Shown here piece by piece: positions 50,818 through 59,447 of a stretch of DNA of 64,000 bases. The DNA comes from JALOLV01 sp046295175 (GTDB lineage Bacteria > Bacteroidota > Bacteroidia > Cytophagales > Spirosomataceae), in the NCBI GenBank assembly GCA_046295175.1, contig JBKBNY010000006.1:248001-312000 (forward strand), in the 5' to 3' direction. The position numbers were made by a program, and so were the translations under genes. Under the pieces are notes generated by a model, which made no database searches, was not told where the DNA came from, and worked only from the letters and a program-made list of their open reading frames with translations. How positions within the stretch are numbered: position 1 is the stretch's first letter; every line of letters starts with the position of its first letter.

Positions 50818-51558
50818 TTGCTTTGTGTAGTTAAGCATTCGGAGTAGTTCATCAATGTTGGTATCACTGACCGGAATCTCGTATTTATTGACAGTTACAC
50901 TCTTACCTCTAATCGACTCAATTTTATCAAGATTGACAATGTAGGACTTGTGTACACGCATAAAATTTTTGGTTGGCAGTTTCTCTTCAATACCTTTCAT
51001 AGTCGATTTTGTCAAGATAGCCTTGGTTTGCCCTGCCAAAAAGATTTTTACGTAATCTTTTAAGCCTTCGATATACATAATCTCTTTTATCGGAATCTTA
51101 ACGAGCGAATATTCTACATTTACGAAGAAATAATCGGGTTGTTCGTCGGCCTTTTGCTGAATAATTGTAGTAGTTACGTTATTCTTCGCCGCATTTTTCT
51201 TCTGGAATAAATCGAGAGCTTTGTAAGCCGCCTTAGTAAATCTTTCGAGGCTAACGGGCTTCATCAAATAATCTACTACATCCAAATCATAACTTTCGAC
51301 TGCGTAGTTTGAGTAAGCCGTCACAAAAATCACCATCGGTTTTTCGGTAAGACTCTGCAAAAACTTTGTACCGAGCATTCCAGGCATTTGAATATCTAAA
51401 AACATCAAGTCGATTTGTTCTTCTTGCAATGCAGCCATCGCTTCAAATGGATTTTTGCAAGTACGAACCAACTCTAAAAAAGGTATCTGACGGATATTTT
51501 CTTCGATGAGTTTACGAGCCAAATTCTCGTCATCAACGGCAATACAACGTAGCTTCAT
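50815..51558 (-). CDS. LytTR-family response regulator
   Basis: 247 residues: receiver domain with Asp8-Asp9-Glu, phospho-acceptor Asp55 in MFLDIQMPG and Lys in YLMKPV, then a LytTR DNA-binding domain (IMYIEGLKDYVKIFL, FMRVHKSYIVNLDKIESI). LytTR regulators bind direct repeats to control genes for envelope or exported products. The partner sensor kinase starts 77 bp upstream on the same strand. Targets are unknown; the receptor genes across the divergent region are candidates. Confidence 0.92.
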   Translation of the reverse strand: MKLRCIAVDDENLARKLIEENIRQIPFLELVRTCKNPFEAMAALQEEQIDLMFLDIQMPGMLGTKFLQSLTEKPMVIFVTAYSNYAVESYDLDVVDYLMKPVSLERFTKAAYKALDLFQKKNAAKNNVTTTIIQQKADEQPDYFFVNVEYSLVKIPIKEIMYIEGLKDYVKIFLAGQTKAILTKSTMKGIEEKLPTKNFMRVHKSYIVNLDKIESIRGKSVTVNKYEIPVSDTNIDELLRMLNYTKQ

Positions 51559-51635
51559 AGGTTTTAGGATAAATAGTTAATCCAAATGTAAAAGAAATTG
51601 GTGATTCAGAAAACTTTATTTCTACGAATTATCCA

Positions 51636-52703
51636 TCAAGATTCGCCAATCTTTTTAAATTTTATTTTCATTTCTACTTCAAACCATTCATCGCTCTTGA
51701 CAATCGCCAAACTGTGAGCATTCGGATATAGTAATTCTAAGCGGCGTTTGACGTTTTTAAGACCAATACCAGAGCTTTTATCTTTATCATCCGTCGATTC
51801 AGGTGCAATTTTATTTTTGATTTTGTAAACCAATTCATCGGCTTCGCAGTGTACATTAATATCAATCACGGGGTCAAGAATCATGCCCACACCATGCTTG
51901 AAAGCATTTTCTACAAACGGAATCATCAACATTGGCTCAATCAGCTGATGACCAATACTACCCTCCATTTTGAGATTAATTTCAACATCGTCTTCAAATC
52001 TGACTTTTTGGAGTTCGATGTAATTTTGAAGATATTTTAATTCTCTATCGAGCGGTACTTGCGAATCATCAGATTCATAGAGCATATATCGCATTAATTC
52101 TGATAACTTGATTGTAACAGATTCGGCATTTTCGGATTTTGAACGAATCAAATAAACGATGCTATTCAGAACATTAAAAATAAAATGTGGACTAATCTGC
52201 GACCTCAAAAACGATAATTCTGATTGTAAACGCTCTTGTTTCTCTTCTTGACGAGTTTTGTCTTGTTTAGTCAGATAATTAATGAATCCATAAACAGCAC
52301 TAATCGCCCCAATCATGATTACCGGAAAAACATTAAATGCAGTAAATCTCCCCAGATTAAACGCTCTAAATTTGGGGTTTGGGTGTGGCGGAATAAACGC
52401 CTCTTTCAGAAAATATTGCAGACCGACAAAAAATATTATCAAAACTATCAGCGACAAAATATAGCTCTGTACGCCGTACTTAGGCAGTACCTTTGGCATA
52501 ACCAGCTCCGTGTTGATAAAAAACAGGGCAATACTCAGTAGATTTATCGGAAAAATAGCCTTTAAAAACTGTATAGTTCGTTCGTCGTTGAAATCGGCAC
52601 TCAGAAACGGCAGTGAAAGCCAAATTCCGAAAAATAGAAACAAAAAAGTAATCTTCGACAGACGCTCAGATGTCTCTTTTTTAGCATATACACTGGTTAG
52701 CAT
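51636..52703 (-). CDS. LytS/YpdA-type sensor histidine kinase
   Basis: 355 residues. Four N-terminal helices (about 17-35, 48-65, 80-98, 125-145) are followed by a coiled segment and a His_kinase domain with the phospho-acceptor His173 in SQISPHFIFNVLNSI, then a HATPase fold with MIPFVENAFKHG and SSGIGLKNVKRRLELLY. This is the class that pairs with LytTR regulators. It shares a transcript with the LytTR gene downstream. The membrane domain has no obvious sensor, so the cue is unknown. Confidence 0.92.
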   Translation of the reverse strand: MLTSVYAKKETSERLSKITFLFLFFGIWLSLPFLSADFNDERTIQFLKAIFPINLLSIALFFINTELVMPKVLPKYGVQSYILSLIVLIIFFVGLQYFLKEAFIPPHPNPKFRAFNLGRFTAFNVFPVIMIGAISAVYGFINYLTKQDKTRQEEKQERLQSELSFLRSQISPHFIFNVLNSIVYLIRSKSENAESVTIKLSELMRYMLYESDDSQVPLDRELKYLQNYIELQKVRFEDDVEINLKMEGSIGHQLIEPMLMIPFVENAFKHGVGMILDPVIDINVHCEADELVYKIKNKIAPESTDDKDKSSGIGLKNVKRRLELLYPNAHSLAIVKSDEWFEVEMKIKFKKIGES

Positions 52704-53142
52704 ATTTAGGTAGTTTTAATTGTATGAAAACTGTTGAATAACAATTTTCGTATTGAAAATTTTATTTGATTGAGATTACACAATCTTCATCAAAACAGAA
52801 TAAGTTTTGGACTGATTCTAAACTTAAATTTAACAACTAAAAATAATACAATTTGGACTAAGCAGATTAAAAGGGCAAATAAGAAGACAAAAATTGGTTT
52901 TTAGGGTATAAAACCTACAAAATACTATTTAATAAACATTCTACAATCAAAATCGGTTTTCATCTTCAAAGTATTGATTTTCATCTATTCTCCTAAATAA
53001 GTACAATAAACTATGATTTACTTTGCAAAGTGTTTTAGGGGTTGGTACGAGAGTGTAGTAGTTGAAGAGTAAACAGCACTGCACTTTCTGTACCACTTAA
53101 TTAAAATTGAAAAATAAAAATAACGATAACAACCAAACTGAA
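52704..53142. other. 439-bp divergent intergenic region
   Basis: It lies between the LytS-type kinase gene (minus) and the TonB receptor gene (plus), so it should contain both promoters. It is very A/T-rich. A TTACTTTG stretch near 53016-53024 might be a -7-like box for the receptor, but no matching -33 element stands out. I see no repeat, RNA gene or open reading frame. Confidence 0.4.
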
Positions 53143-55710
53143 ATGAAAAAGTTAGTCAAAAGTATTTTAATTCTGAGTTTCATAAGTCTTGGCACTTTCG
53201 CCCAAATGGGCGGCCCCGGAGGTTGGGGTGGCGGTGGTGGTAGCGACCGTCGTGCTGGTCAAAGTACTCAGATGGGTGGTTTTCCTGGAATGAGAAATCA
53301 GCAACAACAAAATCAAGAAGCTCTTGAAGTAGGCGATGGTAAAATTAAAGGTAGCTTGATAGATAGCCTTACAAAGAAGCCTGTTGAATTTGCCACAATT
53401 GCTCTCTACAGAAAAACCGATAAGACAAAACCTGTTGACGGTACGATGTCGGATGATTTAGGAAAGTTTGCTTTGAAAGACCTTCCTGATGGTGAGTTCT
53501 TCCTAAAAATTAGCTTTATCGGTTACGAAGACAAAATCATTAACCTTCCGACAACTGCTAAGGCACTCAAAAAAATGAGTTTTGAAAATATCGTGATGTC
53601 GCCTTCTTCAAAACTTTTAGAAGAAGTAACCGTAACGGGTCAGAAATCACTTCTCGAAGACAAAGTTGACCGCTTAGTATTCAATGCTGAGGTTGATAAA
53701 ACAAGTCAAGGTGGTAATGCAGGTGATGTTTTACGTAAAGTTCCGATGCTTTCAGTTGACTTAGAAGGTAACCTTTCGATGCGTGGTAGCTCAAATGTTA
53801 GAGTATTGATAAACAACAAGCCATCTACAATTATGGCAAGTAGTGTTGCCGATGCATTGAAGCAAATCCCAGCCGAAATCATCAAAACCGTTGAGGTTAT
53901 CACTTCGCCATCTGCAAAATATGACGCAGAAGGTACAGCAGGTATCATCAATATCATTACTAAGAAAAATAACTTACAGGGAATCACGGGTAACGTGAAC
54001 TTGGCGGCTGGTAACCGTGGCTCGAACCTTTTTGGTAACGTAAACTGGAGACAAGGTAAATTTGGAATCACTACAAGTGGTGGCGGAAATATGTTCTATA
54101 ACCCGTCAGAAGTAACTGGTCTTCAGCGTACTACAAGAGAGTCAATCACTACTGTAACAAAACAATTCTCTGAAAATTTTGACAATGGTTTGTTTGGCAA
54201 CTGGCAAATTGGTTCGGATTATGATTTCAATACCAAGAACTCAATCTCAACAAGTGTTCGTTTCGGTCGTCGTCAGTTTAACAATACGCAAGATTTTAGC
54301 TCAAATACTTTTGTAAATGATGTATTGATTCGCTCAACTACAAATGATATTACCAACAAAAACCAAAATTCAAACGTTGATGCTAACATTGATTACATCC
54401 GTAAATTTGAAAATGCACAAAAAGAATTTGGTATAATCACTCAATTTAGCCAAAGTAATAGCGATAACAGTTTTAAATCGATTGGCGAAACACAAACAAT
54501 CGAGAACCCTAACTTGGGAAATACTCGCGAATTAACTTACCAAATGGATTTCCAAACACCAATCTCAAAGTCTCAGTTATTTGAAATCGGTGCTAAGAAT
54601 ATCTACCGTAACATCCACAACGATTTTAGCTATTTGTTCAATGGCGTTATCTCAGAAGATATTCGCCTTCAACCTGATGAGTTAGATTACTTGCAAAACG
54701 TAACTTCTGGTTATATGTCATACACGTACACAAGCAGTAAGAAATTTACTTTCAAACCTGGTTTACGTTATGAATATACCTTAAACGATGTAAAATTATT
54801 AAGCAAAGGTAACCTCAACGTAAAAGATTACGGCAACTTTATTCCGAGCTTGCAGTTATCTCAAAGCCTTGGTGGTGGTAAAACATTGAAAGCGTCTTAC
54901 AACCGTCGTATTCAACGTCCGTCGTTACGTAACTTGAGTCCAAACGTAAACATCTCAAATCCTGAAAACCAAACACAAGGTAATGCCGAATTATTACCAG
55001 AATTGACAAACTCTTATGAGTTATCATTCAGTGCATTCAAAAAGGCAACTTCAGTAAATATGTCGGTGTTTTTCCGTGATACAAAAGATAATATTACTCA
55101 AATCCGTACAGTTACAAACACTGGTGGAATCTTAACACAATTCCAAAATGCAGGTTCGGCGAGAAGCTACGGCTTGAATATCTTTGGCTCTACCCGAATC
55201 ACTCAAAAATGGCAAGTGAATATCGGAACAAACATATTCTATCAAAACCTTAGTACTGGTACTACAAGCAATAGCGGTGTAGTGGTAGATGGAAACTTCT
55301 TCTTGATGGGTCAGCTTCCAAAAGATTGGGCTTTCCAAGCATTCGGATTCTTGAGAGGGCCACAGGTACAACCACAAGGACGTCAGGCTGGTTTTGGTAC
55401 ATTCAACATGGGTGTTCGTAAAGATTTCAAGAAGAAAAACGCGAGTCTTGGTATCAGTGTTGACAACCCATTCACGAGAGGTCTAAGATTTGTAAGTACG
55501 TTTGATTCTCCATCATTCGGATTATTCCAAGAGAACGAAAACCTACGCATCAACCGTGGAGTTAGACTTACATTTAGCAAACAATTCGGTAAGATGTCGT
55601 TTGGTAGCACAAGAAGTAGAAAACGTGTAAATAACGACGATACAAAACAAGATGATTCAGGAAACCAAGGCGGCGGAATGCAAGGTGGTGGAATGGGTCC
55701 AAGAAATTAA
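53143..55710 (+). CDS. TonB-dependent receptor of the OMP_b-brl_3 type
   Basis: 855 residues from ATG 53143; the in-frame TTG at 53107 would precede the signal peptide (KKLVKSILILSFISLGTFAQ). After cleavage comes a Gly-rich spacer (GGPGGWGGGGGSDRR), then a CarboxypepD_reg domain (IKGSLIDSLTKKPVEFATI), a plug-like domain (DVLRKVPMLSVDLEGNLSM, GTAGIINIITKK), and a large outer-membrane beta-barrel (KKFTFKPGLRYEYTLNDVKL and many amphipathic strands). A second Gly-rich tail (GNQGGGMQGGGMGPRN) ends the protein. It imports or displays a ligand across the outer membrane; ligand unknown. The LytS/LytTR pair is divergent from it and may control it. Confidence 0.88.
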   Translation: MKKLVKSILILSFISLGTFAQMGGPGGWGGGGGSDRRAGQSTQMGGFPGMRNQQQQNQEALEVGDGKIKGSLIDSLTKKPVEFATIALYRKTDKTKPVDGTMSDDLGKFALKDLPDGEFFLKISFIGYEDKIINLPTTAKALKKMSFENIVMSPSSKLLEEVTVTGQKSLLEDKVDRLVFNAEVDKTSQGGNAGDVLRKVPMLSVDLEGNLSMRGSSNVRVLINNKPSTIMASSVADALKQIPAEIIKTVEVITSPSAKYDAEGTAGIINIITKKNNLQGITGNVNLAAGNRGSNLFGNVNWRQGKFGITTSGGGNMFYNPSEVTGLQRTTRESITTVTKQFSENFDNGLFGNWQIGSDYDFNTKNSISTSVRFGRRQFNNTQDFSSNTFVNDVLIRSTTNDITNKNQNSNVDANIDYIRKFENAQKEFGIITQFSQSNSDNSFKSIGETQTIENPNLGNTRELTYQMDFQTPISKSQLFEIGAKNIYRNIHNDFSYLFNGVISEDIRLQPDELDYLQNVTSGYMSYTYTSSKKFTFKPGLRYEYTLNDVKLLSKGNLNVKDYGNFIPSLQLSQSLGGGKTLKASYNRRIQRPSLRNLSPNVNISNPENQTQGNAELLPELTNSYELSFSAFKKATSVNMSVFFRDTKDNITQIRTVTNTGGILTQFQNAGSARSYGLNIFGSTRITQKWQVNIGTNIFYQNLSTGTTSNSGVVVDGNFFLMGQLPKDWAFQAFGFLRGPQVQPQGRQAGFGTFNMGVRKDFKKKNASLGISVDNPFTRGLRFVSTFDSPSFGLFQENENLRINRGVRLTFSKQFGKMSFGSTRSRKRVNNDDTKQDDSGNQGGGMQGGGMGPRN

Positions 55711-55720
55711 TCTTCGTTCA

Positions 55721-55757
55721 AAAGAAGCCGTCTCAAGATTTTTGAGACAGCTTCTTT
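55721..55757 (+). terminator. Hairpin after the TonB receptor gene
   Basis: AAAGAAGC plus GTCTCAA (55721-55736) pair with TTGAGAC plus GCTTCTTT (55742-55757) around a short loop, one bulge. Only a few T follow, so termination is probable but not certain. Confidence 0.6.
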
Positions 55758-55898
55758 CCTCAATCTTCTCACAAACATTTACCAGATTTTTTGTTAAATA
55801 ATTGTTAACGACAGAACTAAAAATACAAATAAATACTTGTGTACGTATATTTAATGTATATACATATTTTTAACCTTTCAAACCAAATTATTATCACA

Positions 55899-56462
55899 AT
55901 GAAAAAAGTAACTTTTCTATTTGCAGCTCTACTTGTTTCGGCTACATCGTTTGCTCAAAAATGGACACTTGATAAGTCTCACGCCAAAATGACATTTACA
56001 GTAACTCACTTATTGATGTCGGAGGTTGACGGTGTTTTCAAAGGTCTCGATGCTACAATCACTTCTTCAAAAGAGGATTTCTCTGATGCGGTTTTTGAAT
56101 TAACTGCTGACTTGAAACAAGTAACAACCAACCAAGAAATGCGTGATGGTCACCTTCAAAAAGAAGATATGTTCGATACTGCGAAGTTTCCTACATTGAC
56201 TTTCAAAAGCAAATCAATTACTCCGGCTGGTCCAAAGAAATTCAAATTAGTAGGTGACCTTACAATGAAAGGTGTAACTAAGCCAGTTACATTAGATTTG
56301 ACATTGATTGGCACGGGTAAAAACCGCCAAGGCAAAAACTTAGTAGGTTTCAAAGCTACTGGTACTGTAAAAAGAACTGATTACGGTGTTGGTGCAATGC
56401 CATCAGCAGTTGTTTCAGAAGAAGTTGAGCTTCGTGCTTCTGGCGAATTCGTTCAGAACTAA
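55899..56462 (+). CDS. Secreted YceI-family protein
   Basis: 187 residues from ATG 55899 with a signal peptide (KKVTFLFAALLVSATSFAQ); the longer in-frame start at 55839 adds an unlikely leader. The YceI lipocalin-like fold is clear: WTLDKSHAKMTFTVTHLLMS, DMFDTAKFPTLTFKSKSI, GDLTMKGVTKPVTLDLTLIG and VSEEVELRASGEF. YceI proteins bind isoprenoid-like lipids in the periplasm. It is followed by a strong terminator and then the lone LytTR regulator, so it is monocistronic. Confidence 0.9.
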   Translation: MKKVTFLFAALLVSATSFAQKWTLDKSHAKMTFTVTHLLMSEVDGVFKGLDATITSSKEDFSDAVFELTADLKQVTTNQEMRDGHLQKEDMFDTAKFPTLTFKSKSITPAGPKKFKLVGDLTMKGVTKPVTLDLTLIGTGKNRQGKNLVGFKATGTVKRTDYGVGAMPSAVVSEEVELRASGEFVQN

Positions 56463-56484
56463 GATTAACAATATAAATTATTTG

Positions 56485-56521
56485 AAAACTACTACTCAAA
56501 ACCGAGTAGTAGTTTTTTTTT
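56485..56521 (+). terminator. Terminator of the YceI gene
   Basis: AAAACTACTACTC (56485-56497) pairs perfectly with GAGTAGTAGTTTT (56504-56516), then T to 56521. Confidence 0.9.
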
Positions 56522-56603
56522 GAAATTATTTTAAATCTTTACAACCCTTTTCAATAATTTAGTGTCTTAAATCCAACATATCTACAAAAACAAAGAAAAG
56601 GTT

Positions 56604-56951
56604 ATGAACTCAACAAATTTACGCACAATTATACCATTAGCCGGTAAAAAGAAAGTCCAGCCTTCAGACGTGCTTTACCTAAAAGCAGATGTGAATTATA
56701 CTGAAGTTCACCTCAACGACGGAGAAATAGTGATTGTCTCTAAAACACTTAAAGAACTCGAAAAGCGGTTTTGCGACCACAATTTCTTTAGAACCCACAA
56801 GTCATTTATGGTCAATATGAAATACGTCACGGGTTTTAGGGTTAACGAAGAGATGACCGTGAATGTACAAGACGAACACAAAGTAAGCCTATCGCGTCGC
56901 CGTAAGGATGACTTCTTAAAAATGGTCAGAACCAGTAGAATGGTTGCCTAA
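56604..56951 (+). CDS. Stand-alone LytTR DNA-binding protein
   Basis: 115 residues consisting almost only of a LytTR domain: VLYLKADVNYTEVHLNDGE, RFCDHNFFRTHKSFMVNMKYV and VNVQDEHKVSLSRRRKDDFLKM. There is no receiver domain, so it is not a phosphorylation-controlled regulator; it may act constitutively, or be controlled by synthesis or by binding another protein. It lies 50 bp upstream of a TonB receptor gene on the same strand, which it may regulate. Confidence 0.88.
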   Translation: MNSTNLRTIIPLAGKKKVQPSDVLYLKADVNYTEVHLNDGEIVIVSKTLKELEKRFCDHNFFRTHKSFMVNMKYVTGFRVNEEMTVNVQDEHKVSLSRRRKDDFLKMVRTSRMVA

Positions 56952-57001
56952 AAGTTTCGGATAAATACTTATCAATCAATATTTTTGAATATATTTGCAA
57001 C

Positions 57002-59386
57002 ATGCTTGCAAATATATTCAAAATATCTTTTTTCCTTCTCATAGTCTCAATTACAAATCAAGTAATTGCTCAACAAAAAGATTGCAACTGCTTTGTTCAC
57101 GGTGAAGTCATCGACACCGAAACCAAACAACCCATTGCTGGAGCAATCGTATTAATCAAAGAAAATAATAAAGGAACTACCACCGATTCAAAGGGGCATT
57201 ACCATATAGATAAACTGTGTCATGGCAAATACACGGTTATTAGTCGAATTGTGGGTTATAAAGAAAAATATTTTACGATTGACCTCAACCATAACCAAGA
57301 ACACGAGCAAGATTTCAGTCTAAAAGAAGACGATTTGCATTTGGACCATATCGAAATCAGAGCCGAAAAAATTGAAAATCAAACACAATCGAAACGGGTT
57401 TTGGATGGACAAATGCTTGACCAAACCCGTGGCGAATCGCTGGGTGAATCGCTTAAACAAATTTCGGGAGTAACAACATTACAAACTGGAAGTTCAATAG
57501 CTAAACCTGTGATTCATGGAATGCACTCAAATCGTGTTTTGATAATGAATAATGGGGTTCGGCAAGAAGGACAACAATGGGGAAGCGAACACGCTCCTGA
57601 AATTGACCCCTTCGTGGCTAAAAAAGTGACCGTTGTGCGTGGAGCAAGTGGTGTTAGGTACGGTTCTGATGCGATTGCAGGTGTGGTGCTGGTAGAGCCT
57701 CAAAATTTACCCGATTCTGCTAAAATTACGGGAGAAGTTAATTCGGTTTTTTTCACAAACGGAAGACAAGGAGTCGTTTCGGCGATTTTGCAAGGAGGGT
57801 TTAATAAAATTGAAGGTTTAGGGTGGAGGGTTCAAGGAACAATAAAAAGAGGTGGAGATATTTCAACTCCCAACTACCGACTCATCAATACGGGAATTGC
57901 AGAACAAAACTTTTCGATTGCAACGGGCTATCGAATCAAAAGATTTAACAGTGAAGTATTTTTTAGTCAATTTAATTCCAAAATTGGCATTTTTGCAGGT
58001 TCTCACATCGGCAGTATCACTGACTTGACCGATGCCATCAAACGAGGTTCGCCATTAGAGATTTACACACCCGATAAGTTTTCATATAAAATCGACCGCC
58101 CTTATCAAGATATTCAGCACAATTTACTCAAATTAAAATCGCAGTATTCGTTTGCAAATGGACATAAATTGAGCCTGACACTTGGTAGGCAATATAATTT
58201 TAGAAAGGAAATTGATGTTTTGCGTGGCGATAGAAACCTTGCTCAAACTTTTTTATTGACTACCTACACTGGCGAGTTGCTTTTTGAGCATAGGCCAATT
58301 TTTAAAATAATCAACGGCACATTAGGTTCTTCGGCAATTTATCAACAAAATATTTCTACTGGGAGCAATATCGAAGCCCCACGAAGCTCGACAGTATTGA
58401 TACCAAATTTTAGAAATTTGAGCGGAGGACTTTTCTTAATTGAGAGATTTGTCAAAGAAAAATACCAGATTGAAGGCGGATTGAGATATGATTTTAGGGA
58501 TTTAAACACATTTTATATTCCAAGAGGACAACAGCAAACCGCAACCAAAAACGTACAAAATCAGAATTTCTCGGGTACATTTGGCGTAACCTACAATATT
58601 AATTCAAGACTCAATGCAATTCTAAATATTGCATCGGCGTGGCGAGCCCCAACAGTCAATGAATTGTTTAGCGATGGCGTTCATCACGGAGCGGCAAGTT
58701 TCGAGAAAGGCAATCCTAATCTGAATCCAGAAGTAGCCACAAATAGCTCATTTACAATCAATTATAACTCACAAAATCTTGAAACGGAATTACATTTTTA
58801 TTATAATTCAATCAAAGATTTTATTTTTCTAAGTCCTACGGGTAGGCCAATTTTAACGATTCGAGGAGCATTTCCAGAGTTTAATTACACGCAAACCAAT
58901 GCGACTTTCAAAGGCTTCGACGTGACAAATAATTGGCAAATTTTAAAAAATCTATCACTCAATTCTAAATTCGCTTACTTAGAAGCCCGAGATATTAAAA
59001 ACAACCAATGGTTGATAATGATTCCTGCCAACAGACTCGAAAACAGCCTCAGATTTGAAGTACCAAAATGGAAAAGCAGTTTTGCCATCAGCAACTTATA
59101 TGTGGCAAGACAAACAAGAGTACCTACAAAAGTTGTTTTTGATATTCCGCAGAACGAAATCATTTTTAACGAAAACGGTGGAGATTTTGCCCCACCTCCC
59201 CCAGCCTACTCAATTTGGAATATCAATCAAAATTCAAAATTTAGTTTTAATCATCTGAATTTTAATATCAATTTATCAGTGAATAACGTCTTCAATACCC
59301 GTTATCGCGACTACCTCAATCGATTTAGGTATTTTACAGATGAGATGGGAAGAAATTTCGCGATAAAACTCAAAATGGAATTTTAA
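57002..59386 (+). CDS. TonB-dependent receptor with CarboxypepD_reg domain and His-rich plug linker
   Basis: 794 residues, signal peptide (FKISFFLLIVSITNQVIAQ) then Cys-rich NCFVHGEV and a CarboxypepD_reg fold (TKQPIAGAIVLIKENNKGTT). A His/Asp-rich strip (NHNQEHEQDFSLKEDDLHLD) precedes the plug (HSNRVLIMNNGVRQEGQQWG, VTVVRGASGVRYGSDAIAGV). The rest is a 22-strand-type barrel with the aromatic end KMEF. The His-rich strip and HGMHSNR invite a metal ligand such as zinc, copper or a metal complex, but the ligand is not shown. It follows the lone LytTR regulator after 50 bp; the FAD oxidoreductase gene is 61 bp further on the same strand. Confidence 0.87.
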   Translation: MLANIFKISFFLLIVSITNQVIAQQKDCNCFVHGEVIDTETKQPIAGAIVLIKENNKGTTTDSKGHYHIDKLCHGKYTVISRIVGYKEKYFTIDLNHNQEHEQDFSLKEDDLHLDHIEIRAEKIENQTQSKRVLDGQMLDQTRGESLGESLKQISGVTTLQTGSSIAKPVIHGMHSNRVLIMNNGVRQEGQQWGSEHAPEIDPFVAKKVTVVRGASGVRYGSDAIAGVVLVEPQNLPDSAKITGEVNSVFFTNGRQGVVSAILQGGFNKIEGLGWRVQGTIKRGGDISTPNYRLINTGIAEQNFSIATGYRIKRFNSEVFFSQFNSKIGIFAGSHIGSITDLTDAIKRGSPLEIYTPDKFSYKIDRPYQDIQHNLLKLKSQYSFANGHKLSLTLGRQYNFRKEIDVLRGDRNLAQTFLLTTYTGELLFEHRPIFKIINGTLGSSAIYQQNISTGSNIEAPRSSTVLIPNFRNLSGGLFLIERFVKEKYQIEGGLRYDFRDLNTFYIPRGQQQTATKNVQNQNFSGTFGVTYNINSRLNAILNIASAWRAPTVNELFSDGVHHGAASFEKGNPNLNPEVATNSSFTINYNSQNLETELHFYYNSIKDFIFLSPTGRPILTIRGAFPEFNYTQTNATFKGFDVTNNWQILKNLSLNSKFAYLEARDIKNNQWLIMIPANRLENSLRFEVPKWKSSFAISNLYVARQTRVPTKVVFDIPQNEIIFNENGGDFAPPPPAYSIWNINQNSKFSFNHLNFNINLSVNNVFNTRYRDYLNRFRYFTDEMGRNFAIKLKMEF

Positions 59387-59447
59387 AATTCTGCGAGTTT
59401 CATTGATAATTTTGGATATTTGTAAATCATCTATTCAAACATTTATC

